From: Paenibacillus sp. PastM-3
GTDB taxonomy: Bacteria > Bacillota > Bacilli > Paenibacillales > Paenibacillaceae
Direction of reading: 5' to 3'
Assembly: GCF_029893965.1 (NCBI RefSeq)
Contig: NZ_JARXXP010000039.1
Coordinates: 1-39,610 of the forward strand
DNA length: 39,610 nt
Shown here: positions 1 through 7,424 of the stretch, piece after piece
Layout of the letters: every line of letters starts with the position of its first letter
Numbering within the stretch: the stretch's first letter is position 1
The notes under the pieces: generated by a model
Databases searched by the model: none
What the model was told of the DNA's origin: nothing
The model's input: only the letters and a program-made list of their open reading frames with translations
Made by a program: the position numbers and the translations under genes

Positions 1-1132
1 AATACTGGTGTAGTGCCTTAAATTCAGCGTTCTTTGCTACCATGGGCATCACCGCCCGGAACAGCAGAGCCCTCAGCCTTGCACGTCCACGCTTGGTAAT
101 GCTGGATCTGCCCTTTTTCTTCCCTGAACTGTTCTCTTTGAGATTCAGTCCGGCCAGTCGTATAATCTGCTGTCCATGCTCGTAATCGCTCAGATCCCCT
201 ACTTCTGCAAGGAATCCTGCTAAGGTGACCACCGCCACGCCCGGCACGGTCAGCATCTCTTTCGTTCCTGGAATTTCGGTAAGAAGACGCTGCACCTCGA
301 CTAGAATTTCTTCGAGTTGTCTGGCGAACATTTCGTACTGCTCCAGAAGTGCTTTAATCTCTATTTTGGCTGCTGCAAGACCTTCGGTGAGTCCGATGGA
401 ACTTCGTGCGGTTTCAACCAATTGCTTCGCTCGTTTCGTTCCTACGGCGCGCTTCACGTCCTTCTTCCATCTCTCCACAATAGCCTCTGTACCGAGCGCT
501 ACGATCTCTTCTGGCGTCGGAAACTCGCTTAGCGTAATAAGGGAAGCTTTACCCTCCCAGTCTTTAAAAACCTCTGTATACTCCGGGAAAAAGCGATCCT
601 GCCAATTCTGCATCCGTCTTTGCACCTGCCCCAGGTTTACCATGATCTTTTCGCGAAGATTCATGAGAATCCGCAGATCTGCATAGACGTTTGTCGGCAG
701 TTTCGGTTCGCTGTACTTCCCGTTACGCACTAAATCGGCAATGACTTTTGCATCTTTATAGTCGTTTTTCGTCGGTGAGTTATCTTCCAGTTCTTTGCTT
801 TTCTGAACATGATGCGGATTGACGATGACGAGTGGAATGCCTTGCTGCCCCAAGTACTCAGCAAGGTTGAACCAGTAGTGTCCGGTAGGCTCAATGCCAA
901 AGAGGACGTCACTCTTGGCATGTTCCTGCTGAAGCTCCTTCATCCACTGCACTAGTTCTTCCAGTCCGCTACGAGTATTGGAGAACACGCAGTCCTTTCC
1001 CAGTTCAATCCCCCGATAGTCGATGGCACGAGCTACATGGATTTCTTTAGCAATGTCTGCGCCTACGACAAGGGTCTTGTCAGAAATTCGCGTAATCCGT
1101 TGATTCTGTTTCTTCGATTGTTTATACTTCAT
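1..1132 (-). CDS. IS110-family transposase (3' end missing)
   Basis: Transposase of the IS110 family, which combines a RuvC-like DEDD domain with a C-terminal domain carrying a catalytic serine and is guided by a structured RNA from the element. Translating the minus strand from ATG at 1132 (good AAGGAGG site just upstream) gives 377 open codons to the edge. Visible landmarks are D26 in VGADIAKE, a glutamate in FGIEPTGHYW, the paired acidic motif in KNDYKDAKVIA, and near the edge the C-terminal signature GRSSITKRGRARLR containing the expected serine. The reading frame is unbroken, so the gene may be active; only the last few dozen residues appear to be outside the window. Confidence 0.9.
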   Translation of the reverse strand, partial: MKYKQSKKQNQRITRISDKTLVVGADIAKEIHVARAIDYRGIELGKDCVFSNTRSGLEELVQWMKELQQEHAKSDVLFGIEPTGHYWFNLAEYLGQQGIPLVIVNPHHVQKSKELEDNSPTKNDYKDAKVIADLVRNGKYSEPKLPTNVYADLRILMNLREKIMVNLGQVQRRMQNWQDRFFPEYTEVFKDWEGKASLITLSEFPTPEEIVALGTEAIVERWKKDVKRAVGTKRAKQLVETARSSIGLTEGLAAAKIEIKALLEQYEMFARQLEEILVEVQRLLTEIPGTKEMLTVPGVAVVTLAGFLAEVGDLSDYEHGQQIIRLAGLNLKENSSGKKKGRSSITKRGRARLRALLFRAVMPMVAKNAEFKALHQY

Positions 1133-1260
1133 AGTGAGCGTCCTCCTTTTAATTCGGGCAGTGAATGGCCAACATTCCATGACCCAGCATACAGGAGGCG
1201 CTTTTTTTGTTCAAACCTTGAATTAATTCATTACAGGAATGGCTCCTAGTTGTTAATACT
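1133..1260 (-). other. Non-coding leader of the IS110 element; possible bridge-RNA locus
   Basis: About 130 bp upstream of the transposase start hold no gene. In IS110-group elements the bridge RNA is encoded in the non-coding end upstream of the recombinase, while in the IS1111 group it lies downstream. The subgroup cannot be settled here, so this is a candidate only. Short complementary segments are visible on the minus strand (for example ATGGAATG followed shortly by CATTCACT), compatible with an RNA hairpin. Confidence 0.3.
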
Positions 1261-1279
1261 AAGAACTTCGGACACAAAG

Positions 1280-1302
1280 ATAATAACGCTATCCGTTATT
1301 AT
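1280..1302. repeat. 9-bp inverted repeat upstream of the XRE regulator
   Basis: ATAATAACG (1280-1288) and CGTTATTAT (1294-1302) form a perfect 9-bp inverted repeat with a 5-nt centre. It lies about 65 bp upstream of the proposed promoter of the XRE gene and could be an operator, or part of the boundary of the IS110 element. Nothing else is recognised in 1303-1365. Confidence 0.4.
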
Positions 1303-1365
1303 TATCAATATTTGCAGTAAAATAGCAAAAGAAACTCCATTTTATCGTTGTTTTATATTGTTAAT

Positions 1366-1394
1366 TTGCAAAGTATAACGAAATCCGATATTTT
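1366..1394 (+). promoter_or_regulatory. Possible sigma-A promoter of the XRE gene
   Basis: TTGCAA (1366-1371), 17 bp spacer, TATTTT (1389-1394), ending about 20 bp before the start codon with the GGAGG site between. The -10 match is only moderate. Confidence 0.35.
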
Positions 1395-1413
1395 ATAGAA
1401 TGGAGGGATCAAT

Positions 1414-1785
1414 ATGGATGTGTTTGGTGAACGGATTAAAGAAAGAAGAAAACTCGGTGGGGTAACACAAGCAGAATTAGCCCAGGCAGTAGGCGTTTCG
1501 CCTCAAGTTATTTCAAATTGGGAAAGAGGATATACGCAACCCAATAGAGATGAATTGTATTTACTTGCGAAAAATTTAGATATAGGATCGGATTACCTCG
1601 TGGGATTAGTCGACTTTCAGAGTAGGTTTTATGAATCCCGCCAGTTAATTGATCTCATCGAGTTGTTAAATTCCGATATTTCATTAAAATTCAGTGATTA
1701 TTCACTTACCGCGCAAGATAAATTGTTTGTGTCAAATATACTAACCCTAGTGGTCGAACGAGAAAAAAACAGAATACCCGGTTAA
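1414..1785 (+). CDS. XRE/Cro-CI family transcriptional regulator, 123 aa
   Basis: Small DNA-binding regulator. Residues about 6-62 form a typical HTH_3 domain: GERIKERRKLGGVTQAELAQ, then VSPQVISNWERG as turn and recognition helix, then QPNRDELYLLAKNL and the usual SDYLVG end. The C-terminal half (about 65-123) is unassigned and probably helical, as in phage- and island-borne repressors that dimerise there. The start is ATG with a GGAGGG site 6 nt upstream. It converges with the large SEC-C gene, the two being separated by a shared terminator. It is likely autoregulatory, but no target can be named from sequence alone. Confidence 0.85.
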   Translation: MDVFGERIKERRKLGGVTQAELAQAVGVSPQVISNWERGYTQPNRDELYLLAKNLDIGSDYLVGLVDFQSRFYESRQLIDLIELLNSDISLKFSDYSLTAQDKLFVSNILTLVVEREKNRIPG

Positions 1786-1806
1786 GCTTTTATTTTTTTC
1801 GAAATT

Positions 1807-1834
1807 CTAATATATTAATTGATTAATATATTAG
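1807..1834. repeat. AT-only 12-bp perfect inverted repeat
   Basis: CTAATATATTAA (1807-1818) and TTAATATATTAG (1823-1834) are perfect reverse complements with a 4-nt centre. It follows the XRE stop by about 20 bp. It lacks a GC-rich stem and a T-run, so it is a poor terminator and is more like a protein-binding palindrome or a cruciform-prone site. Confidence 0.55.
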
Positions 1835-1891
1835 TATCTCGAACATCGGTAACATTTCAATAATGTTCCACTGTGCAAATGTGCATAGTGA

Positions 1892-1927
1892 AAGGCATGC
1901 GAAAAAAATTCGCATGCCTTTATTTTC
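1892..1927. terminator. Bidirectional intrinsic terminator
   Basis: A 12-bp perfect stem (AAGGCATGCGAA at 1892-1903 with TTCGCATGCCTT at 1909-1920) and a 5-nt A loop, followed on the plus side by TATTTT. It sits between the convergent XRE gene and SEC-C gene and can serve both. Confidence 0.8.
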
Positions 1928-1955
1928 ATATCAGCAATACTTTTCATTTTGTGGT

Positions 1956-4900
1956 CTATTTAATACGTGTAATTAATTCATGATAAGAAATTATAGAAAA
2001 ATCAAGATTCTTGTACCTAGAGGTAAATAGTTTGTTAGTTACCATATAAGGGATAACTTCATAGTCCAACGCATCCAATTTTAATGCAGCTATGATCTTA
2101 CTAAGATTATTCTTTATATAGTTAATCCTTCTCTGAAACTTCTCATCATCTTTGTGTTGGTAAAAAAAGCTCTTTTGTTGCATTTGATCCTCATAGATAG
2201 AACCTACTTTTTGAAGTACTTTGCTTTCGATCAGCCATATTTCTTTTTTTGTTTTATCTACTGCTATAACATCATAGTCACCTAAATTACCCGGAAAATC
2301 ATTCCGAGGAAACCTTGATGCCAGTTCTATTTCCGGAAGAACAGGATAAAAGCCTTTTTCTAGAAAGGCATTTGCTATATCTTGTACCATTTCATCTTCA
2401 TATCTTTTTTTCCATTTTGTGAGTACTAATTTCACATTTTCCATGTTTATTTCAAAAGGAATATACCATTCTAAAAAACCGCTTTTCCAATACGTGGTTA
2501 ATTGTTTAATAACAACAGGTGAAAATATACATTTACCATCTTGCATTACTACAGGCTTAACATCAAATCTGTTATCACGTTTTTCACGATCCCAAAATGG
2601 TAAAATATCATGAATTGTACCATTAAGGATTTTTAATTTATTGCAATCTAATGTTATAAAATTCAGGGCGTTCTCAGCTTTTTTCTTATCTTCATCTTTG
2701 AGTTCTAAAAAAAGCGTAAGGAAGTCATTAATTAATTTATCTGGTTGGGCTTGAAATACATTTGGATAAACTTCTTCAATAAAAGGGTTCTCTATAACTT
2801 GTAACTGTAAATATTCGAGCAAAGAGATCAGCATACCCAGTTCAATTCCGGTATCAACGAAAAAGGCACTTGCACATTCGATCAGATAATCCTTATCTGT
2901 TTCATCGTTCTTTATTGAGTAATCTTCTTGCTCGTACTTACGACGAAGTATTTCCTCATACTGTAGTACTCCATTTTCAGAAAAAATATTATCGACCTTG
3001 TACTCATCATCAATTTGAATTAACACATCAAAATCGGTAAAGTGGCACGTATCAGCATTGTCTTGTAGCACAACAAGCCAGTCAGCAAAAGCTAAAAGAT
3101 TTTCAAATTCATCTTTATTACAATCGGAAGTATTATCCTGATGTTGAATTGCAAGATTACTTTCTAATAAATACTGGGCCGTTCTTAAATTGCGTCTATA
3201 CTTTTCTCGGATATTCCTTGTCTTCTCTTCAAATTCTTCTTGAACAACAGGATCTAAATTAGTAAAGCTTGAATAGCGCTTGCGATTAACAATTATTCCG
3301 TGCAATTGAGTAGTGTAATAGCCTAAAGCTTTTGTGTGTAAATTCTTTTTACTGTATTGAGAGATTTGATCTTCAAATACTTTTACGATGGATGTTTGCA
3401 TTCTTCTAATAATACGAGTTGCAGATTTCCCATGATATTCTCCTGGCTTTGCCCCTGCTGAAAAACAAACTCTTGCAATTTCCTTTCTTGCTTTCACAAA
3501 GTTATGTGCTTCTGTTTGAACTCTAATTGCCATATCGGAATAATAATAGTCTTGTTCAATAGTAAAAACGCCCACTTCTTTTTTTAGTGAAATATCTTTA
3601 ATGACAGCGGACTCTAATTCTAAAAAGGAAGACTGATTACGTTCTCTCAGCGGCTCTAATAGCTCCAAAAAGTATGCAGATTCTACACTTTTATCACTAG
3701 CATTCATCATAGCGAACATTAGGTCTTCTTGATTCACAGCATATCGAATAATTATTGTGTCTGTATCAATATAAATATCACTAAATACATATTTCTTGTT
3801 TCTATTTATGGTGAAACCAGAATGGTCAACTTTTTTTGCGTAATGCATAGGCATAAACATAACTTGAAGCACTTTACAATATAGAATTGGGAACCCAGCA
3901 AGTATTTCGCCATATCTGTTAAAAAGACGCTGATTTAACTCATCAATTGTTTTCAGCGCCGTATGATTATTCGGTGAGAAATCTTCTTTTATAAAAAATT
4001 CAACATTCTGTGCGAGAAAAAGGAACGTGGATGGGCCAATTTTCTTAATTTCACCACCAAAACCTAAACAGCCTTTATGTTCAACATGTGAGTAACCCCA
4101 CTCACCCTCCTTAACTTTCCAACTATATGGATCCGCAAACATTTTGGATTGTAAATTAAACGGATAATTCATAAGCTCCTTAGTAAAATACTCATAAACA
4201 TACTCATCTGTACTTCCATATGAAATAGAAATTGAATTGTACTCAATTGCGCCTGAAGAGATATGATAATGCGCATTTTTCCAAGTAAAGAACAGATTAC
4301 TTTTACCGCCTATAACCATTATTTCTGCTTTTTCTGTTTTATAATATTCTATGAATTCTATCAGTTCATTAAAATCCTCCATAAATCCTAGCATATAAAA
4401 CAAATCTAAAGCAGAACACGAAAACAGCTCTCCATATTCACCCAAAAATGCCCCATGAGCTGTAATATCGGTGAATGGCTCTATTAGCAAAAAATGAACT
4501 GGCATCTCAGATAAAACATCAAATGCATACCCCCCTTTTAATTCTTTCCTGTAATACGTCTCACAAAGTTGCAGCTGATTGCTCTCATGCAATAAATTAA
4601 ATGCCTTGATTTCAGCGTCAATGCTTTCATGATTATCAAAGTCACCTTTATCTATTGCAACTAATACTTTACCTTCGCTAACAGCTATAAATGCTAAACG
4701 GTTATTTGTAAATGGTTTTCCTGTAACTCTATTAAAAATTTTAGGTGCAATGAGAACTCGTGAACGATCATTATTAGAAAAATTGAAAGTATTTTCTATT
4801 AACTTCCCCCATGTTAACCTGATATGGTGATGGAATTCTTCAGCCGTTGCCAAAGAAAGCAGCTTTTTGTACAAATCGACCAGAATTGATGCATTATAAA

Positions 4901-5678
4901 TTGGGTAATATTCTTTCTTATAAACGAAGAAATGACGCATTTCAATTGGACATTCTTGATATCCCATTATTTGAAATGCATGCTTAGAAAGTTCTACAAA
5001 CTCTTTTGAATTAAACAGAGATTTCGCTGCTACCCAAAATTGTTCTGAGGGCATCTCAAATACGATATCATAATCTTCACCAGGAGAAGATATGTTACTA
5101 TCAGTCAGCATATTTATTATTTTTTGGTTATAATGCAATACAGCCTTAAGTTCACCTTTCATTTCAAGAGCTTCGGCTAACTCAGGAAGAAAATTCATTA
5201 CAGCATATACCTGTTCGTGACCAGTACCAATTACTACGGGATATGTCTCACCATCAACAATTATTTTAACTTCACCAAAGTCATTTAGTGTCAAATCTTC
5301 TCTATAGGTAATCGGCAAATAAATAGAAATTGCATCAAAGAACTCTTTGAATTCTGAATATTGCTTAATATTTCGGTTACCGAACTTTGTAGTATTACTT
5401 AATGAATGGTTAAGTGTTAATGCTTGTGCTAACGCCGAACGATTATCGGCCCAAGAATTGATGCAAAATATAGCTCTGGTGACATCATCAATGGTATAAA
5501 GGGATATGATTTTTTCAAGCTCTTTGGAGGTAGCCTCAATATATTCGAAATCAGAAACACACTCTTCAATCAGGACCGTATTTGTATTTGAAGCTTTCCT
5601 TAATGGTTTATTAATACAGCACTTTTTGTACTTCTTCCCACTTCCACAAATACAAGATTCATTACGACCAATCGCCAT
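1956..5678 (-). CDS. Giant SEC-C motif protein with C-terminal PD-(D/E)XK-like nuclease segment, 1240 aa
   Basis: Not a protein I can name. It opens with a SEC-C zinc motif (C9-x-C11-x8-C20-C21, in ESCICGSGKKYKKCC), often an accessory metal or interaction module. The long middle (about 40-1100) has no domain I recognise and no membrane segment. Near the C-terminus (about 1123-1170) the pattern GDYDVIAVD followed by a strand ending WLIESK (D1134/D1136, E1151-x-K1153) fits a PD-(D/E)XK nuclease core. I start it at the ATG at 5678, 8 nt after GGAGG; a TTG two codons earlier is too close to that site. Base composition is clearly AT-rich compared with the glmS region, suggesting transfer. A large protein ending in a nuclease fold inside an island suggests anti-phage defence, but this is inference. 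Confidence 0.8.
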   Translation of the reverse strand: MAIGRNESCICGSGKKYKKCCINKPLRKASNTNTVLIEECVSDFEYIEATSKELEKIISLYTIDDVTRAIFCINSWADNRSALAQALTLNHSLSNTTKFGNRNIKQYSEFKEFFDAISIYLPITYREDLTLNDFGEVKIIVDGETYPVVIGTGHEQVYAVMNFLPELAEALEMKGELKAVLHYNQKIINMLTDSNISSPGEDYDIVFEMPSEQFWVAAKSLFNSKEFVELSKHAFQIMGYQECPIEMRHFFVYKKEYYPIYNASILVDLYKKLLSLATAEEFHHHIRLTWGKLIENTFNFSNNDRSRVLIAPKIFNRVTGKPFTNNRLAFIAVSEGKVLVAIDKGDFDNHESIDAEIKAFNLLHESNQLQLCETYYRKELKGGYAFDVLSEMPVHFLLIEPFTDITAHGAFLGEYGELFSCSALDLFYMLGFMEDFNELIEFIEYYKTEKAEIMVIGGKSNLFFTWKNAHYHISSGAIEYNSISISYGSTDEYVYEYFTKELMNYPFNLQSKMFADPYSWKVKEGEWGYSHVEHKGCLGFGGEIKKIGPSTFLFLAQNVEFFIKEDFSPNNHTALKTIDELNQRLFNRYGEILAGFPILYCKVLQVMFMPMHYAKKVDHSGFTINRNKKYVFSDIYIDTDTIIIRYAVNQEDLMFAMMNASDKSVESAYFLELLEPLRERNQSSFLELESAVIKDISLKKEVGVFTIEQDYYYSDMAIRVQTEAHNFVKARKEIARVCFSAGAKPGEYHGKSATRIIRRMQTSIVKVFEDQISQYSKKNLHTKALGYYTTQLHGIIVNRKRYSSFTNLDPVVQEEFEEKTRNIREKYRRNLRTAQYLLESNLAIQHQDNTSDCNKDEFENLLAFADWLVVLQDNADTCHFTDFDVLIQIDDEYKVDNIFSENGVLQYEEILRRKYEQEDYSIKNDETDKDYLIECASAFFVDTGIELGMLISLLEYLQLQVIENPFIEEVYPNVFQAQPDKLINDFLTLFLELKDEDKKKAENALNFITLDCNKLKILNGTIHDILPFWDREKRDNRFDVKPVVMQDGKCIFSPVVIKQLTTYWKSGFLEWYIPFEINMENVKLVLTKWKKRYEDEMVQDIANAFLEKGFYPVLPEIELASRFPRNDFPGNLGDYDVIAVDKTKKEIWLIESKVLQKVGSIYEDQMQQKSFFYQHKDDEKFQRRINYIKNNLSKIIAALKLDALDYEVIPYMVTNKLFTSRYKNLDFSIISYHELITRIK

Positions 5679-5999
5679 TTCCAAATCCTCCCGCCATTTT
5701 ACTTAGGTATTAGACAACCAGAATTAACTTATCTTCAGATGAGCTCCTAAATCAATTATGTAGAACGCAATTTCTAATAGCTGTTTAAAAAATTTTCATC
5801 TTCACCTCAATAAAAGAGTATAAAACAATCCTATCAAGATAATTTTTTGTATATTAATCGAATAAAACTTCCACTTTCTTCGACGACTTAGGCGGTATGA
5901 ACAACGAGTAAGTACAATAATTATATAATAATTCTGAAACGAAACCAAACATAAGTTCCTACGTAATACGCTTATACATAAATTTGGGAGGAAAGTAAT
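5679..5999. other. Divergent intergenic region
   Basis: This 321-bp AT-rich gap separates the SEC-C gene (leftward) from the membrane protein gene (rightward), so it must hold both promoters. Only the rightward ECF-type candidate at 5940-5965 is convincing. No RNA gene or coding region is seen. Confidence 0.6.
5940..5965 (+). promoter_or_regulatory. Possible ECF sigma-type promoter of the membrane protein gene
   Basis: CGAAAC (5940-5945), a 16-bp spacer and CGTA (5962-5965) match the TGAAAC-N16-CGTA pattern of sigma-W-like promoters with one mismatch. It ends 34 bp before the start codon, and a GGGAGG site follows. Confidence 0.4.
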
Positions 6000-7094
6000 A
6001 TGAGGAGAAATACAAATACGAACAACCAACAAGATCTTTCTTTTGGAGAAAGAACAGGAAGATTAGTTCTTGTAACTACTGTAATTGGCGTTTTAGGAGT
6101 CGGTTATTATAAGCTTTTAATGCTTGCTATTAACATTCTCTCTACCAAAATGTATATGAAATTTCCTCTTTCAATAGAGCACATTATTGTAACTTGCATG
6201 CTCTCTACTGGATGCCTAGTTCTATTAAGCGCAATTTACTATTCTTATTGCGAATTTTCTGCCCTTAACTATACGCAAAGGGGAGTAATGAGGAGGAAAA
6301 ATGTCAATAGGGCAGACGAAAGTTATTCTTCCCTGTTCAAATTTTCTTCCTTATATGCAGGCATCTCAATGATAGTTATTTTGTTATTCATATTAACTGT
6401 TGGGCTTATCTTTCAAAATCGTTTTGTTATTGTCATTACATTTTTAGTTATAGTTCCCTTCATAATTGCATTGCTTTTCAAGAAATTCAGAAAAGAACTA
6501 CGCAAAGGAATAGTAAAGCTGCGAAAGTACGTGATGAAAAACTTGAAAGTAATAGGCGCGTGGTTCTTTACTGCTTATCTTGTATTAGCCATCTTAATTT
6601 TTGCTATGAGCAATTTACAAAAACCGAGTTTTTTAATTAACTTTGTCAATGATAAAACAGTGCCAATTAAGTTTCATTTTGAAAACAAAATTCCAGAGAA
6701 AGTGATCCTGGGCTTTTATTCTACAGATGATAAAGGAAATAATGCTGTTCTCACCCAGGAGGTAGAAGTAAATAAACTAGATTTTAAACGTTCATTTATA
6801 GAGGTGACTGAGAAGCAGATTTCAGAGGAAGCATCGTCTTCTATAGCTAACTTCCTGAATAAAGAAATGAATAAAGGTTTGAATGAAGCGTACCTACCCG
6901 ATAGAAGCCATTATGATTATAAATATGAAATTAATTCATCTGATTTTTTGAAATCAGGGAAAAATTTTGTGATTATTCAATTCGAAATAAATTCCTTGAG
7001 TAATAATCGAGCCTACAAAGTTGTTAATGAAATTGATGTTGAAGATGGAAAAACATTTATAATTAATAAAGAAGAGTTCTCATCAGGAAAATAA
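6000..7094 (+). CDS. Multi-pass membrane protein with extracytoplasmic C-terminal domain, 364 aa
   Basis: I do not recognise the family. Hydrophobic stretches near residues 22-48, 60-82, 112-135, 140-160 and 190-208 predict about five membrane helices. Basic segments (RRKNVNR, KKFRKELRKG) should be cytoplasmic loops. From about 210 to 364 there is a soluble, charged domain with no signature I know; an odd number of helices would place it opposite to the N-terminus. The ATG follows GGGAGG by about 8 nt and a possible ECF-type promoter lies upstream, suggesting an envelope-stress link. It is the innermost gene of the older island, where tnsA would sit in a complete Tn7-like element. Confidence 0.75.
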   Translation: MRRNTNTNNQQDLSFGERTGRLVLVTTVIGVLGVGYYKLLMLAINILSTKMYMKFPLSIEHIIVTCMLSTGCLVLLSAIYYSYCEFSALNYTQRGVMRRKNVNRADESYSSLFKFSSLYAGISMIVILLFILTVGLIFQNRFVIVITFLVIVPFIIALLFKKFRKELRKGIVKLRKYVMKNLKVIGAWFFTAYLVLAILIFAMSNLQKPSFLINFVNDKTVPIKFHFENKIPEKVILGFYSTDDKGNNAVLTQEVEVNKLDFKRSFIEVTEKQISEEASSSIANFLNKEMNKGLNEAYLPDRSHYDYKYEINSSDFLKSGKNFVIIQFEINSLSNNRAYKVVNEIDVEDGKTFIINKEEFSSGK

Positions 7095-7136
7095 ATAACG
7101 TTCTACATAGATTTTATTTTCTACTGAGAATATACG

Positions 7137-7173
7137 CAAAAATGAGCCGTCCTCAACATGCAGGACGGCTCAT
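7137..7173 (-). terminator. Intrinsic terminator beyond the membrane protein gene
   Basis: A perfect 12-bp stem (7142-7153 with 7162-7173, core GAGCCGTCCT/AGGACGGCTC) and an 8-nt loop. On the minus strand the stem is followed by a short U-run, so it best stops leftward transcripts leaving the transposon; a weaker role in ending the rightward 6000-7094 transcript is possible. Confidence 0.65.
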
Positions 7174-7180
7174 GATGTAA

Positions 7181-7270
7181 TATGGTTCCATACTTTCTTT
7201 ACTGGTTCCACACTTTTAACATTGGTTCCATACTTTCTTTACTGGTTCCCTACTTTTTTGTCACTAGACA
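7181..7270. repeat. Right end of an older Tn7-like element (four tandem TnsB-type sites)
   Basis: Four 20-bp units in perfect register at 7181, 7201, 7221 and 7241, each with the core GGTTCC-N2-ACTTT (last unit GGTTCCCTACTTTTTT), then a terminus ending ACA at 7270. Read inward from 7270 the end is TGT-5 nt-GACAAAAAAGTAGGGAACC. Canonical Tn7 ends read TGT-5 nt-GACAAAATAGTTGGGAAC, so the layout and sequence are strikingly alike. Four packed sites are the hallmark of a Tn7 right end. No tnsA lies inside it, so the element is degraded, non-autonomous, or has its machinery to the left of the window. Confidence 0.8.
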
Positions 7271-7272
7271 AC
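7268..7272. repeat. Left copy of 5-bp target site duplication (ACAAC)
   Basis: ACAAC immediately precedes the TGT at 7273 and is repeated at 26727-26731 just beyond the other terminus. Tn7-like transposition makes 5-bp duplications. Its first three bases are also the ACA terminus of the older element. Confidence 0.85.
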
Positions 7273-7424
7273 TGTTCGAAGAAAATAAAGTATTAGACTG
7301 ACGCTGTTGATCTGACGCGGTTTTTTTGGTTACAAAATCGTCAGGTATCGAGAAATAAGTTTTAGACTGAGTGTGAAAATTATAATGAGGCGGAAGCGAA
7401 TCGAAAAAATAAAGTATTAGACTA
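7273..7424. repeat. Transposon left end with three spaced TnsB-type sites
   Basis: The terminus TGTTCGAA (7273-7280) is followed by sites at 7281-7300 (perfect), 7350-7369 (GAGAAATAAGTTTTAGACTG) and 7405-7424 (AAAAATAAAGTATTAGACTA). All point the same way, about 69 and 55 bp apart. Three separated sites match the Tn7 left-end arrangement. The innermost site overlaps the 3' end of the last cyclase gene. Confidence 0.9.

Larger units (their letters stand above)
1..1260 (-). mobile_element. IS110-family insertion sequence, truncated by window edge
   Basis: The transposase gene runs off the left edge and about 130 bp of non-coding sequence lies upstream of its start. IS110 elements lack terminal inverted repeats and usually make no target duplication, so the right boundary near 1260 is only a guess based on where the transposase leader gives way to AT-rich sequence. 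The element sits in the outer accessory island to the left of the Tn7-like transposon. Confidence 0.7.

Noticed and set aside
225..921. Plus- and minus-strand frames in the first kilobase
   Set aside because: They are out-of-frame shadows of the IS110 transposase that runs off the left edge on the minus strand.
5704..5718. GTATTAGAC match to the TnsB site, read as another transposon end
   Set aside because: Only 9 bp agree, the AAAATAAA part is missing and there is no repeat or TGT terminus nearby.
7181..7260. Regular 20-bp tandem repeats resembling a CRISPR array
   Set aside because: Units touch each other without spacers, no cas gene is near, and the units match Tn7-type TnsB end sites beside a TGT/ACA terminus.
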